The notes under the pieces are model-generated. The model worked only from the letters and a program-made list of their open reading frames with translations. It ran no database searches and was not told where the DNA came from. 8,451 nt of DNA. Source: Chlamydiota bacterium. GTDB lineage: Bacteria > Chlamydiota > Chlamydiia > Chlamydiales > JAJFMI01. How positions within the stretch are numbered: position 1 is the stretch's first letter; each line of letters starts with the position of its first letter. Of the stretch, positions 1 through 6,863 are shown in pieces. A program made the position numbers and the translations under genes. Where the stretch lies: positions 1-8,451 of the forward strand of contig JAJFMI010000149.1 in assembly GCA_021772235.1 (NCBI GenBank), read 5' to 3'.

Positions 1-507
1 CAACTGAGCTACCTCGCCACCTTCGGGATCATCACCCTCTATCCCCAAATTCGCCTCCTCCTTTCTCACATCCTCCCTATCCGCACAAAAACCGAAGCCC
101 TGCAACTTTCTACCCTCGACCGCCACGGCTACCTCCTCGTCATCTTTTTTCGCTCCGCCCTCTCCCTCACAACCGCTGTCACCCTGACAACCCTTCCCCT
201 CATACTTCTTGTCTTTGGCAAATTCCCCCTCCTTTCCCTCCTCTATAATTTTTTCTTTCCCCTCGGCATGGCCCTTCTCCTTTTTCTCCTCCTCACATCC
301 TTTCTCTTTCCACCCCTCTTCTTTCTCACTGAGAGCACCGCTAAAATCCTCCTTACCTTCACACATTATCCACCGAAACGCCTGGACTTCACCCTCCACG
401 CCCCCTTCCTCACCCTCGAACTAACAATTCTTTTTTTAACCCTCTTGATCGCGAAGCGCAACAACGGGTTCTTATCGCAAAGCAAAATCGTATTCCGGCC
501 GCCATGA
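1..507 (+). CDS. comEC: ComEC/Rec2-family DNA-uptake channel, C-terminal fragment
   Basis: Reading frame 1 is open from the first base to a TGA at 505-507, giving 168 residues of a protein whose start lies to the left of the window. The opening residues QLSYLATFGII match the signature of the ComEC competence domain. The later stretch TLPLILLVFGKFPLLSLLYN followed by a hydrophobic run matches its typical 'tlPlll..Fg.fsllsllaN' block. In this family the protein is the inner-membrane channel that carries single-stranded DNA into the cytoplasm. At least three hydrophobic segments are visible (about residues 45-75, 78-110 and 135-148). The protein ends soon after the membrane domain, so there is no C-terminal metallo-beta-lactamase domain as in longer ComEC forms. 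Codons are strongly C-ending (CTC, ACC, CCC, TTC) and G is rare, unlike the other genes here. The last 15 or so residues are encoded by the left arm of an inverted repeat. Family assignment is fairly sure; completeness cannot be judged. Confidence 0.8.
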   Translation, partial: QLSYLATFGIITLYPQIRLLLSHILPIRTKTEALQLSTLDRHGYLLVIFFRSALSLTTAVTLTTLPLILLVFGKFPLLSLLYNFFFPLGMALLLFLLLTSFLFPPLFFLTESTAKILLTFTHYPPKRLDFTLHAPFLTLELTILFLTLLIAKRNNGFLSQSKIVFRPP

Positions 508-573
508 CAGTATATATGATACGGCTTGGCGGCCGGAATACGATTTGGCGCAGCGAGAAGGAGCCGCCCGTTG
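462..573. repeat. Large imperfect palindrome with 20-bp perfect stem
   Basis: Bases 485-504 and 527-546 are perfect reverse complements (core ATTCCGGCCGCCA / TGGCGGCCGGAAT), separated by a 22-base AT-rich loop. After one mismatch the pairing continues for two bases (482-483 with 548-549). With a 4-base bulge an outer imperfect arm can be drawn: CAACGGG at 462-468 pairs with CCCGTTG at 567-573, and about 10 of 16 positions match in between. The comEC stop codon is the first triplet of the loop. No T-run follows, so this is not a standard intrinsic terminator. It could be a factor-dependent or bidirectional terminator, a REP/MITE-like repeat, or a cruciform-forming site. The pairing is seen directly; the function is not. 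Confidence 0.85.
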
Positions 574-599
574 ACTTTATTAAGATTTTCCCCCAAAAT
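571..599 (+). promoter_or_regulatory. Predicted sigma70-type promoter of tRNA-His
   Basis: TTGACT at 571-576 matches the -35 consensus in five of six positions. CAAAAT at 594-599 matches the -10 consensus in four of six, and the spacer is 17 bases. Transcription would begin near 606, just ahead of the tRNA. The -35 box overlaps the outer right arm of the palindrome, so the hairpin and this promoter may interact. Possibly ftsK is read from here too, as no better promoter is visible in the 40 bases between the tRNA and ftsK. Confidence 0.55.
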
Positions 600-609
600 G
601 GTTGAATCT

Positions 610-684
610 GGCGACCGTAGCTCAGCTGGTTAGAGCACTGGATTGTGATTCCAGGGGTCGCGGGTTCAAGTCCCGTCGGTCGCC
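610..684 (+). tRNA. tRNA-His (anticodon GTG)
   Basis: A complete cloverleaf can be folded. The acceptor stem is 611-617 with 677-683. The D stem is 620-623 with 633-636. The anticodon stem is 638-642 with 650-654, closing the loop TTGTGAT with anticodon GTG. The T stem is 660-664 with 672-676, closing TTCAAGT. The G at 610 faces C at 684, the extra G-1:C73 pair that is the identity element of histidine tRNA. The next bases are CAC, so CCA is not encoded after the discriminator and must be added enzymatically. Confidence 0.96.
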
Positions 685-724
685 CACCTTTCTATCAAAT
701 GAGTATTTTGTTATCTGTGAGGCT

Positions 725-3004
725 ATGAGCCATACAAAGCACCCCGAAATAAAGAGCCTCTTGATCCTTGGCGGCGTCGCCACACTACTGCTATCCCAGA
801 TGAGTTTTTTCTTTGGCCATCCTGAGCAAAACTGGCTCGGGCTATTTGGCTATTCGTTGGGATTTCTGCAAACGTATTTGTTAGGCATTGGTTCCTATTT
901 TCTTTTGGGCGTGGGATTTTATCTTGGCGTGAAGGTGTTACTGCGGCAAAAGGTGGAAAAATCGATTTCACGCGCGCTTTACTTCTCTCTTTTTGTTGTT
1001 TCGGTCTGTCTACTTGCGAATCTTTTTGCTGAGACGCAGGGGTTGGAGTATTCGTTTTTCCAAGATCGCGTTGTGAAAAAAGAGTTTGCTGTAAATTTAT
1101 TTCAGACTAAGACGCACTATTATCTTGGCGGTCGCCCTCTCTATTATTTGTATACTGACTTGCCGAGCTATAATTTACGAGCGGTTTTGAGCAACGTGGG
1201 GATTTTTTTTATTTTCTCTATGAGTGCTGTGCTCTCTCTACTCTTGATTTTCAATTTGCAGCTGCATGATATCTGGAATGGGCTTAAGACGGCAGCATGT
1301 GCCTCTTTTGGATTTTTTCGTAAGCTTGCGCAATCTTTTCGCCTACCCGATTTGGAGCCAAACAAGGTGCCGAGACCAAAACGTGCGATGAATTCAAAGC
1401 GCTTTAAACCACACTTCGAACCTCCCAAAACTCTACCGCAAGAGGAAGCTGTTAAAGAGACGCCTCCCCCTCTTCCTGAATTGCTTGAAACAGCAAAACC
1501 GAAGCCAAAAATGGATAAGCCTTCGGTAGAAAAAAAGAAATATCGTGGCGAATATAAATCCTACCGGCTACCTCCACTGACTCTTTTAACCAATGCGAAA
1601 AAAGTCGACCAGCCGACGTTGAAAAAAGATCTGCAGCGCCAGGCGCAAGTTTTGGAAGAGACTCTGGCAAGTTTTGGCATTGAAGCAAAAGTCGGTGAGG
1701 TCAACTGCGGTCCGACGATTACCTCTTTTGAGGTACATCCAGCTGTTGGCGTAAAGGTGCAAAAAATCAAGGCGCTAGAAAATGATTTGGCCCTCAATAT
1801 GGAAGCGCCCTCTATCCGTATCATTGCGCCGATTCCTGGAAAGGCTGCTGTTGGAGTGGAAATCCCTTCTTTGCACCCGCAAGAAGTCGGCTTTAAGGAG
1901 ATGCTTGCCAGCTACAAAAAAAATTCGCGCAAGTTCCATATTCCGATTCTGCTTGGGAAAACGGTTAGCGGCGAAGATGTCACTTGCGAGTTGGCAAAAT
2001 GGCCTCACGCCATTATTGCCGGTGCAACAGGTTCTGGAAAATCGGTCTGTATCAATACGCTCATTATGTCCATTTTAATGAACGCGCGGCCTGATGAAAT
2101 TAAGCTCATCTTGATCGATCCGAAAAAAGTCGAGCTGACTCCCTATGCCAAGTTGCCGCATATGATTGCGCCGGTAATTACAGAAGCGCACGGTGCCTAC
2201 GCAGCCTTGAGCTGGCTTGTCAAAGAGATGCAGCATCGCTATGAAATTTTAAAGCAGCTCGGTTTGCGCAATATCACCGCATTCAACAATCGCAAACCCA
2301 ATCACGAACTCGAAGAGTCGCTGAGTTTTGAAGTACCAAATAAGATGCCGATGATCGTCTGCATTATCGATGAGTTTGCCGACTTAATGATGACATCGAG
2401 TTCTGATTTGGAGACGCCGATTGCCCGCATTGCGCAAATGGCGCGCGCCGTTGGGATTCATCTGATTTTAGCAACGCAGCGTCCTTCGCGCGAGGTGATC
2501 ACAGGAATTATTAAAGCGAACTTCCCCACTCGCATCGCCTTTAAAGTGGCGAGCCGCGTGAACTCGCAAATTATTCTCGATGAAAATGGCGCAGAGAGCC
2601 TACTCGGAAATGGCGACGCGCTCTTTTTGCCACCAGGGACCTCTCAACTCATCCGCTCACAGGGGGCCTATATTCGCGATGAAGATATTAACCGCGTGAT
2701 TTCTTATATTGCGGATCAGGCAGGACCGGATTATTTGATCAAATCGTTTGATAATATGAGTCGCGAAGATCTCTCTAGCATGGGCGGCGAGTCGGACGAA
2801 CCGCGTGATGAGCTTTTCGATACCGCCCTGACTATCGTCCTTCAGAGTAAAACAGCCTCCACCACCTTTCTTCAGCGTAAGCTAAAAATCGGCTATGCTA
2901 GAGCTGCCTCCCTCATGGATGAGCTAGAGAGCCGCGGCATTATCGGCCCACAAGAGGGATCTAGACCTCGAAAAGTTCTAGTCGACTCCACAGAACTGCT
3001 TTAA
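725..3004 (+). CDS. ftsK: DNA translocase FtsK
   Basis: This 759-residue protein has the full FtsK/SpoIIIE layout. The N-terminus carries about four membrane segments (residues 11-30, 50-72, 83-102 and 157-178). A proline- and lysine-rich linker covers about 190-280, followed by the alpha/beta motor domain from about 290. Walker A is GATGSGKS at 433-440, Walker B is MIVCIIDE at 543-550, and a winged-helix gamma domain lies at about 695-756. The family is a hexameric ATP-driven pump at the division septum; it moves chromosome termini apart and activates Xer recombination. The gamma domain is the part that reads sequence polarity. The frame stays open upstream to a TTG at 602, but those codons lie inside tRNA-His, so the start is placed at ATG 725. 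A GAGG sits only two bases before it, which is a tight spacing. Length is typical for chlamydial FtsK. Family and function are certain; the start is likely. Confidence 0.96.
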   Translation: MSHTKHPEIKSLLILGGVATLLLSQMSFFFGHPEQNWLGLFGYSLGFLQTYLLGIGSYFLLGVGFYLGVKVLLRQKVEKSISRALYFSLFVVSVCLLANLFAETQGLEYSFFQDRVVKKEFAVNLFQTKTHYYLGGRPLYYLYTDLPSYNLRAVLSNVGIFFIFSMSAVLSLLLIFNLQLHDIWNGLKTAACASFGFFRKLAQSFRLPDLEPNKVPRPKRAMNSKRFKPHFEPPKTLPQEEAVKETPPPLPELLETAKPKPKMDKPSVEKKKYRGEYKSYRLPPLTLLTNAKKVDQPTLKKDLQRQAQVLEETLASFGIEAKVGEVNCGPTITSFEVHPAVGVKVQKIKALENDLALNMEAPSIRIIAPIPGKAAVGVEIPSLHPQEVGFKEMLASYKKNSRKFHIPILLGKTVSGEDVTCELAKWPHAIIAGATGSGKSVCINTLIMSILMNARPDEIKLILIDPKKVELTPYAKLPHMIAPVITEAHGAYAALSWLVKEMQHRYEILKQLGLRNITAFNNRKPNHELEESLSFEVPNKMPMIVCIIDEFADLMMTSSSDLETPIARIAQMARAVGIHLILATQRPSREVITGIIKANFPTRIAFKVASRVNSQIILDENGAESLLGNGDALFLPPGTSQLIRSQGAYIRDEDINRVISYIADQAGPDYLIKSFDNMSREDLSSMGGESDEPRDELFDTALTIVLQSKTASTTFLQRKLKIGYARAASLMDELESRGIIGPQEGSRPRKVLVDSTELL

Positions 3005-3039
3005 CCTAAGTAATTTAAACAAAACTGTAAAGTTTTTAT

Positions 3040-3064
3040 TATAGTTATGTTAAAATTAACTATA
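3040..3064. promoter_or_regulatory. Inverted repeat abutting the ankyrin-gene start codon
   Basis: TATAGTTA at 3040-3047 is the exact reverse complement of TAACTATA at 3057-3064, whose last A is the first base of the ATG. Nested in it is GTTAA-AA-TTAAC at 3049-3060. It lies in the 59-bp AT-rich gap after ftsK. It could be an operator or a weak RNA hairpin over the start codon. Hexamers resembling a promoter occur here (TTAAAC 3015-3020, TATAGT 3040-3045), but the 19-base spacer is poor. No Shine-Dalgarno sequence precedes the gene. In AT-rich DNA a chance palindrome is possible. Confidence 0.4.
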
Positions 3065-4701
3065 TGAGTATTAAAGTTGGACCAATTAGCTCTGTTGTTT
3101 CTGAATTTAAAAAAGAAAAGCCTGAAATTGCGGTGCGCCCTGCAAGCGCTCCTCTGCACCCGGAAAGAGCCCTTGATGGACGCGTTTCCCATGAAATCCA
3201 CCCGCAAATTGCTTGGCGTATCGAAGAGCTAAAAGACTTAAGAGTTAACTCCTTCTTTGATGCGATTACTCTTCTTGATCATTTAGAATATTTCAATCGC
3301 AACAATATCCCCCATCATCGGATGGAAATATATCCGCAGCTAGTGAGCATGCTCACAAGCAATAAAAGTAAAACACTAAGCAATATCCTCTATGACAAAG
3401 GATTAAATGCATCTGAAAAGCTCTTTGCTGCCTCTGTTTACGAACGGATTACGGGCGAAACATTCTTTCTCTCACCGTTCTACGATGAGTTGATTTCAGG
3501 AAGTAACGAAACTACTCCAGAAATCAAAACCGAAGACTTCTATTCTATCCCTAAAACCTCTGAAGAGATGAATAAAAAACTAAAAGCTGATGTAAATAAA
3601 AAACTAAAAGAAGGAATCTTCACCAATAATTTTGCTCTTGTACGCGAAGCAATTGCACAAAAGGCAGACCTAAACACACAGGATATAGAACTAAACTGGA
3701 CTCCCCTTCATTATGCGATTTTTGTAGGAAACGTCGCCATCACCTATCTTCTTCTACAAAATGGGGCAGATCCCAATATAGGTCCTGCTAAGGCTTCTGA
3801 TCTTGACAAATGGGTAGAAGGCAAAAGAAAAGTTTTTGATCCTCTTAATCAAGGCGCAGATAAGCTCCTCATGAAAAAGTGGGAGAATCGTGATTTAGCC
3901 CCCTCCAAAAAACTCTCTCCTTTTGCTTTAGCACTAAATAAGCAGCACAATACGATCCTGCTTCAACTCGCTTCTGCAGGTGCTAAGTTCACACAAGGAG
4001 AAATTGACTCTGTAAATGACGAGGAAACAAAACGATCATTACAAAATCACTTTAATCTACATCTCTCCAGGTTACTAAAAAACAAAAAATCCGAATTCGC
4101 AACGGCTATACGAAGCGAAGCAGAGAAAATAGTTACTGAAATGAATGAAAAAACTGTAGATATTCAGAGTAAAATAAATACAGATATTCGAAAAGTTATC
4201 CAAGAAGAGCCTCTAAATCCCGATGTTATTGAACAATTCCGGAAGGACATGGACCGTAATCCTGCAGTCATCACCTACAAAAGTGGAAAAATATTAACCG
4301 AAGGACTTTTTCCAAGAAAATACCTCATCGATCATGATTTTCTTCTTCGCAAAACTTCGGATCTAGAGGCGGTACATTTTTTAGAAGCCAATTTGCACCA
4401 GGGAAGAATAGCAGATGCCATCGGTACAGTGAAAGGCATAGCGCTTGTTTTAGGAACAAATAATACATTTGAGAAAAACGACAAAACTGTTTTTTACGAT
4501 CTCAACCCTTCCTACACAATGGATGTTCAGGAAGGAAAAAATGCATCAAGTTTTACTTTAGTTGTTCGTGCTAAGTATCGCCACTGCTTAACAGAAGGCC
4601 ACGAAAAAGTAGTTGAAAATTACCAGCATCTATTCTCTATTGAACAGACTTACACGATTGAAGATGGAGTTGCTGTTGACTTCTCATGCGCACTTATTTA
4701 A
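3064..4701 (+). CDS. Ankyrin-repeat protein, candidate effector
   Basis: This protein has 545 residues. Two ankyrin repeats are visible at about 183-245; the second contains the hallmark TPLHYA (213-218) followed by LLLQNGADPN. A third, separated by an insert of some 40 residues, contains SPFALAL from 285 and ends LASAGAKFT. Ankyrin repeats bind proteins. Nothing before residue 170 (an alpha-helical stretch with ERITGETFF and SPFYDELI) resembles a domain I can name. A charged helical stretch runs from about 335 to 400, and the last 130 residues look like an unrecognised alpha/beta domain. No signal peptide or membrane segment is seen. The start is ATG 3064; TTG or GTG starts further in are less likely. 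The gene is AT-rich compared with ftsK and the next gene, and has no Shine-Dalgarno sequence. Secreted ankyrin proteins are common in intracellular bacteria, so an effector role is plausible but inferred. It probably shares a transcript with the hydrolase 9 bases downstream. Confidence 0.85.
   Translation: MSIKVGPISSVVSEFKKEKPEIAVRPASAPLHPERALDGRVSHEIHPQIAWRIEELKDLRVNSFFDAITLLDHLEYFNRNNIPHHRMEIYPQLVSMLTSNKSKTLSNILYDKGLNASEKLFAASVYERITGETFFLSPFYDELISGSNETTPEIKTEDFYSIPKTSEEMNKKLKADVNKKLKEGIFTNNFALVREAIAQKADLNTQDIELNWTPLHYAIFVGNVAITYLLLQNGADPNIGPAKASDLDKWVEGKRKVFDPLNQGADKLLMKKWENRDLAPSKKLSPFALALNKQHNTILLQLASAGAKFTQGEIDSVNDEETKRSLQNHFNLHLSRLLKNKKSEFATAIRSEAEKIVTEMNEKTVDIQSKINTDIRKVIQEEPLNPDVIEQFRKDMDRNPAVITYKSGKILTEGLFPRKYLIDHDFLLRKTSDLEAVHFLEANLHQGRIADAIGTVKGIALVLGTNNTFEKNDKTVFYDLNPSYTMDVQEGKNASSFTLVVRAKYRHCLTEGHEKVVENYQHLFSIEQTYTIEDGVAVDFSCALI
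3571..3610 (+). repeat. In-frame 24-bp tandem duplication in the ankyrin gene
   Basis: The 16-mer AATAAAAAACTAAAAG occurs at 3571-3586 and again at 3595-3610, a 24-base period equal to eight codons. It gives NKKLK at residues 170-174 and 178-182 in the linker just ahead of the first ankyrin repeat. This is a recent-looking small tandem duplication that lengthens a lysine-rich helix without breaking the frame. Confidence 0.8.
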
Positions 4702-4710
4702 TTTGAATTT

Positions 4711-6027
4711 GTGAGTGAAACTAAACGCCATATCCTGATTGCAGACCCTTCTGCAAAAACGCTTGAGATGATTCTCCGGTCGCCACAAGCGGCTAGTTAT
4801 GAGATCGAAACAGCGCGCAGCGGGCCAGAGTGCCTCGACCGCTTAAATCGTTTCAAACCCGATCTGCTTTTAGTAGAACTAATGCTCCCTGAAATGCACG
4901 CGATCGAAATTCTTGACCGCCTGGGCGGTCGCAACAAAATGCTCGGCGTATTCATAACTTCCGCACAAACAATGATCCAAAACCATCGCGCAGCCATAGA
5001 GCGCGGTGCTGATGACTATTTGCAAAAACCCTTTACTGCAGAAGATTTCTTTGCCAGAGCAGAAGCATTTTTCCAGGGAAATCTAAAGGCGCAAACTTAT
5101 ATTGGACCTGAAATCACTAAAGAAGAAGCGATCTACCATCCGATACCTACAGTCAGCAAGACCTATTTAAAATTCTGGGGAACGCGCGGATCGAATCCCG
5201 TCTCTGGACCAAAATACATCCGCTATGGCGGCAATACCTGCTGTTTGGAGGTGCGCTATGGCGATGACCACTTTATCATTGATGCGGGAACTGGAATTCG
5301 GCCTTTGGGAGAAGAGTTTCAGATAAATGGCGAGCTCAATCTCTTTATTGGCCACACGCATTGGGATCACATCACTGGATTTCCCTTCTTCCAACCCATC
5401 TACAAAAACACCACAAAAATCAACGTCTACGCCCCCGTTGGATTTGATCGCAAACCCAAAGCGATCTTTACTGAAATGCTAGCACACGCATTTTTTCCTG
5501 TGCGACTTGATGACATCCTCGCCGATCTCACATTTAAAGAAATACGCGATGGGGACCAAATACATATTGGCAAACTCACACTTGAAATGCACTACGCCTA
5601 CCATCCAGGCGACACCCTCTGCTTTAAAATTAAATCGCCGCATCACACAGTTGGCTATGTTACGGATAATGAAGTTTTGATGGGCTATCACGGTCATCCG
5701 AAAGATGTTGGGAAAAATCACCCCCTACTCGAGCCACACAAACGTCTCATCACATTCTTGCGCGATTGCGACACCATTGTCCATGAGGCCCAATATTTTC
5801 CAGAAGAGTACCGCAGACGCGTGGGCTGGGGACACTCTTCAATATCCAATGCCGCTGCATTTATTGCCGCCACCGGCTGCAAAAACTGGATCATTACTCA
5901 TCACGATCCCCAACACTCCGATCGCGATCTTCAAGTAAAGGTCCAACTTCTCCGAGACATTCTAAATGAGTGCCGCCTTGACGTTCAAGTCCGCATGGCA
6001 TATGACGGCCTCATGCTCCCCTTCTAA
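4711..6027 (+). CDS. Receiver-like domain fused to MBL-fold metallo-hydrolase
   Basis: This 438-residue protein has two domains. Residues 6-125 form a response-regulator receiver fold, with D12, T83 and K106 (in DDYLQKPF) in the expected places. The phospho-acceptor position in LLLVELMLP is Glu56 instead of Asp, and the second acidic residue after D12 is Pro. It is therefore probably not phosphorylated in the usual way. Residues about 150-438 form a metallo-beta-lactamase-fold hydrolase: WGTRGS near the start of the domain, HTHWDH at 215-220, H298, D319 in VTDNE, GWGHSS, and THHDPQHSD with H397. All metal ligands appear intact. The type is that of PhnP-related or TaR3-like enzymes, whose substrate is generally unknown; phosphodiester cleavage is the usual guess. 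The start is GTG 4711, directly before the receiver fold, without a clear Shine-Dalgarno sequence. The 9-base spacing to the ankyrin gene suggests co-transcription. Domain calls are sure; the role is unknown. Confidence 0.9.
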   Translation: MSETKRHILIADPSAKTLEMILRSPQAASYEIETARSGPECLDRLNRFKPDLLLVELMLPEMHAIEILDRLGGRNKMLGVFITSAQTMIQNHRAAIERGADDYLQKPFTAEDFFARAEAFFQGNLKAQTYIGPEITKEEAIYHPIPTVSKTYLKFWGTRGSNPVSGPKYIRYGGNTCCLEVRYGDDHFIIDAGTGIRPLGEEFQINGELNLFIGHTHWDHITGFPFFQPIYKNTTKINVYAPVGFDRKPKAIFTEMLAHAFFPVRLDDILADLTFKEIRDGDQIHIGKLTLEMHYAYHPGDTLCFKIKSPHHTVGYVTDNEVLMGYHGHPKDVGKNHPLLEPHKRLITFLRDCDTIVHEAQYFPEEYRRRVGWGHSSISNAAAFIAATGCKNWIITHHDPQHSDRDLQVKVQLLRDILNECRLDVQVRMAYDGLMLPF

Positions 6028-6031
6028 AAAG

Positions 6032-6114
6032 ACTACTCTGAAATTTAGCAAAGTGAGAAGGAGACGAAGAGTTTGTAGATTAGACCCTAGAAAAAAAACT
6101 GCTCTGAGATTTGG
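6032..6114. repeat. Imperfect direct repeat spanning the 3' ends of two convergent genes
   Basis: ACTACTCTGAAATTTAG at 6032-6048 and ACTGCTCTGAGATTTGG at 6098-6114 agree in 14 of 17 bases, and both are preceded by an A-run. The second copy encodes the last residues of the minus-strand yycJ (RQISEQ then FFF). The first lies in the 59-bp convergent gap. It may be a relic of a short duplication of the yycJ end, and the A/T-runs might help terminate transcription from either side, though no stable hairpin is visible. Confidence 0.5.
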
Positions 6115-6845
6115 CGCTGATGCGCGATCAGTAAATCACCATCATAAGCTACGCGCGCGCTTTGTAGCGCTTTTTCCGGGTGATTGCACTCCTCAGACAA
6201 GTGCGCTAAATAAACGCGTTTGAGCCCTGGATGACGGATCTCTTCGAGCAATTCCTGACAGGACTGATTGGAAAGATGGCCTTGTCGACCTAAAACGCGC
6301 TGTTTATAGTTCATGGGCCGCGGGCAAGCATGCACCATATCGGGATCATGATTGGATTCAATATAGAGCAAATCGCAATTTTGCAACTGCGCGCGCACTA
6401 GGGTTGTCGCAAATCCAAGGTCTGCACAGATGCCAATCTTTTTATCCTTCATTTGTATAGTAAAGGCAACGGGGTCGAGTGTATCGTGATGGATAGAAAA
6501 GGGGTGAATTTCTAAATCCTTAAAATGAAAGCTTTCGCCTGTGGAAAAGATCTGAAAATTGGGACGGATAGTGAGATTCTCACAAATAGCTTTTGCTGTT
6601 TCCGAATTGGCAAAGAAAGGAATATTCCACCCTTTAGAAATGCGTTCTAATCCGCGAATGTGATCGATATGTTCATGCGTAATGAGAATCGCATCAATTT
6701 CATTAATATCGACTCCAATTTCGCTTAGCAGCTCGAGCGTTTTTTTCCCGCTCAATCCGCAGTCGATTAAAATTTTTGCCTGATCACTTTCGAAAAAAAG
6801 TAGGTTACCTTTTGAGCCTGAAGCCAGTGGAGAAAATCGTGCCAT
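6087..6845 (-). CDS. yycJ: YycJ/WalJ-type MBL-fold hydrolase
   Basis: This protein has 252 residues on the minus strand. The N-terminus FSPLASGSKGN is the hallmark of the YycJ/WalJ family. Metal-binding residues follow: HEHIDH at 57-62, H119 and H120 in SIHHDT, D142 in ICADLGF, and H215 in YLAHLS. These are the ligands of a two-metal MBL hydrolase. In Bacillus relatives this protein has been linked to DNA end-processing exonuclease activity and to the WalRK locus; the chlamydial substrate is not established. The frame stays open 41 codons upstream, but ATG 6845 is chosen because the family starts at this point and the extension would overlap the divergent gene. The Shine-Dalgarno sequence is weak. 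From memory, yycJ and ftsK are also neighbours in Chlamydia; here two genes have come to lie between them, which fits an insertion. Length and motifs are typical. Confidence 0.92.
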   Translation of the reverse strand: MARFSPLASGSKGNLLFFESDQAKILIDCGLSGKKTLELLSEIGVDINEIDAILITHEHIDHIRGLERISKGWNIPFFANSETAKAICENLTIRPNFQIFSTGESFHFKDLEIHPFSIHHDTLDPVAFTIQMKDKKIGICADLGFATTLVRAQLQNCDLLYIESNHDPDMVHACPRPMNYKQRVLGRQGHLSNQSCQELLEEIRHPGLKRVYLAHLSEECNHPEKALQSARVAYDGDLLIAHQRQISEQFFF

Positions 6846-6863
6846 CTTATCACTTTTATCATC

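Noticed and set aside
485..546. Rho-independent terminator for comEC.
   Set aside because: The stem is strong, but no T-run follows it on either strand and the loop is 22 bases long. It is reported as an inverted repeat instead.
366..596. Open frame on the minus strand across the comEC end and the palindrome (76 codons).
   Set aside because: It lies opposite comEC, has no ribosome binding site that I can see, and its composition simply mirrors comEC and the hairpin.
610..684. tRNA-His as an attachment site of an integrated element.
   Set aside because: No integrase gene and no repeated copy of the tRNA 3' end were seen in the window.
3045..3056. TTATGTTAAAAT just after ftsK resembles the XerD half of the E. 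coli dif site (TTATGTTAAAT).
   Set aside because: The 11 bases where the XerC half should be do not match, and the sequence is AT-rich, so chance is likely. A whole-genome skew plot and a chlamydial dif profile would decide.
5479..5721. Minus-strand open frame inside the receiver-MBL gene.
   Set aside because: It is fully covered by a gene with intact catalytic motifs and has no recognisable protein features of its own.
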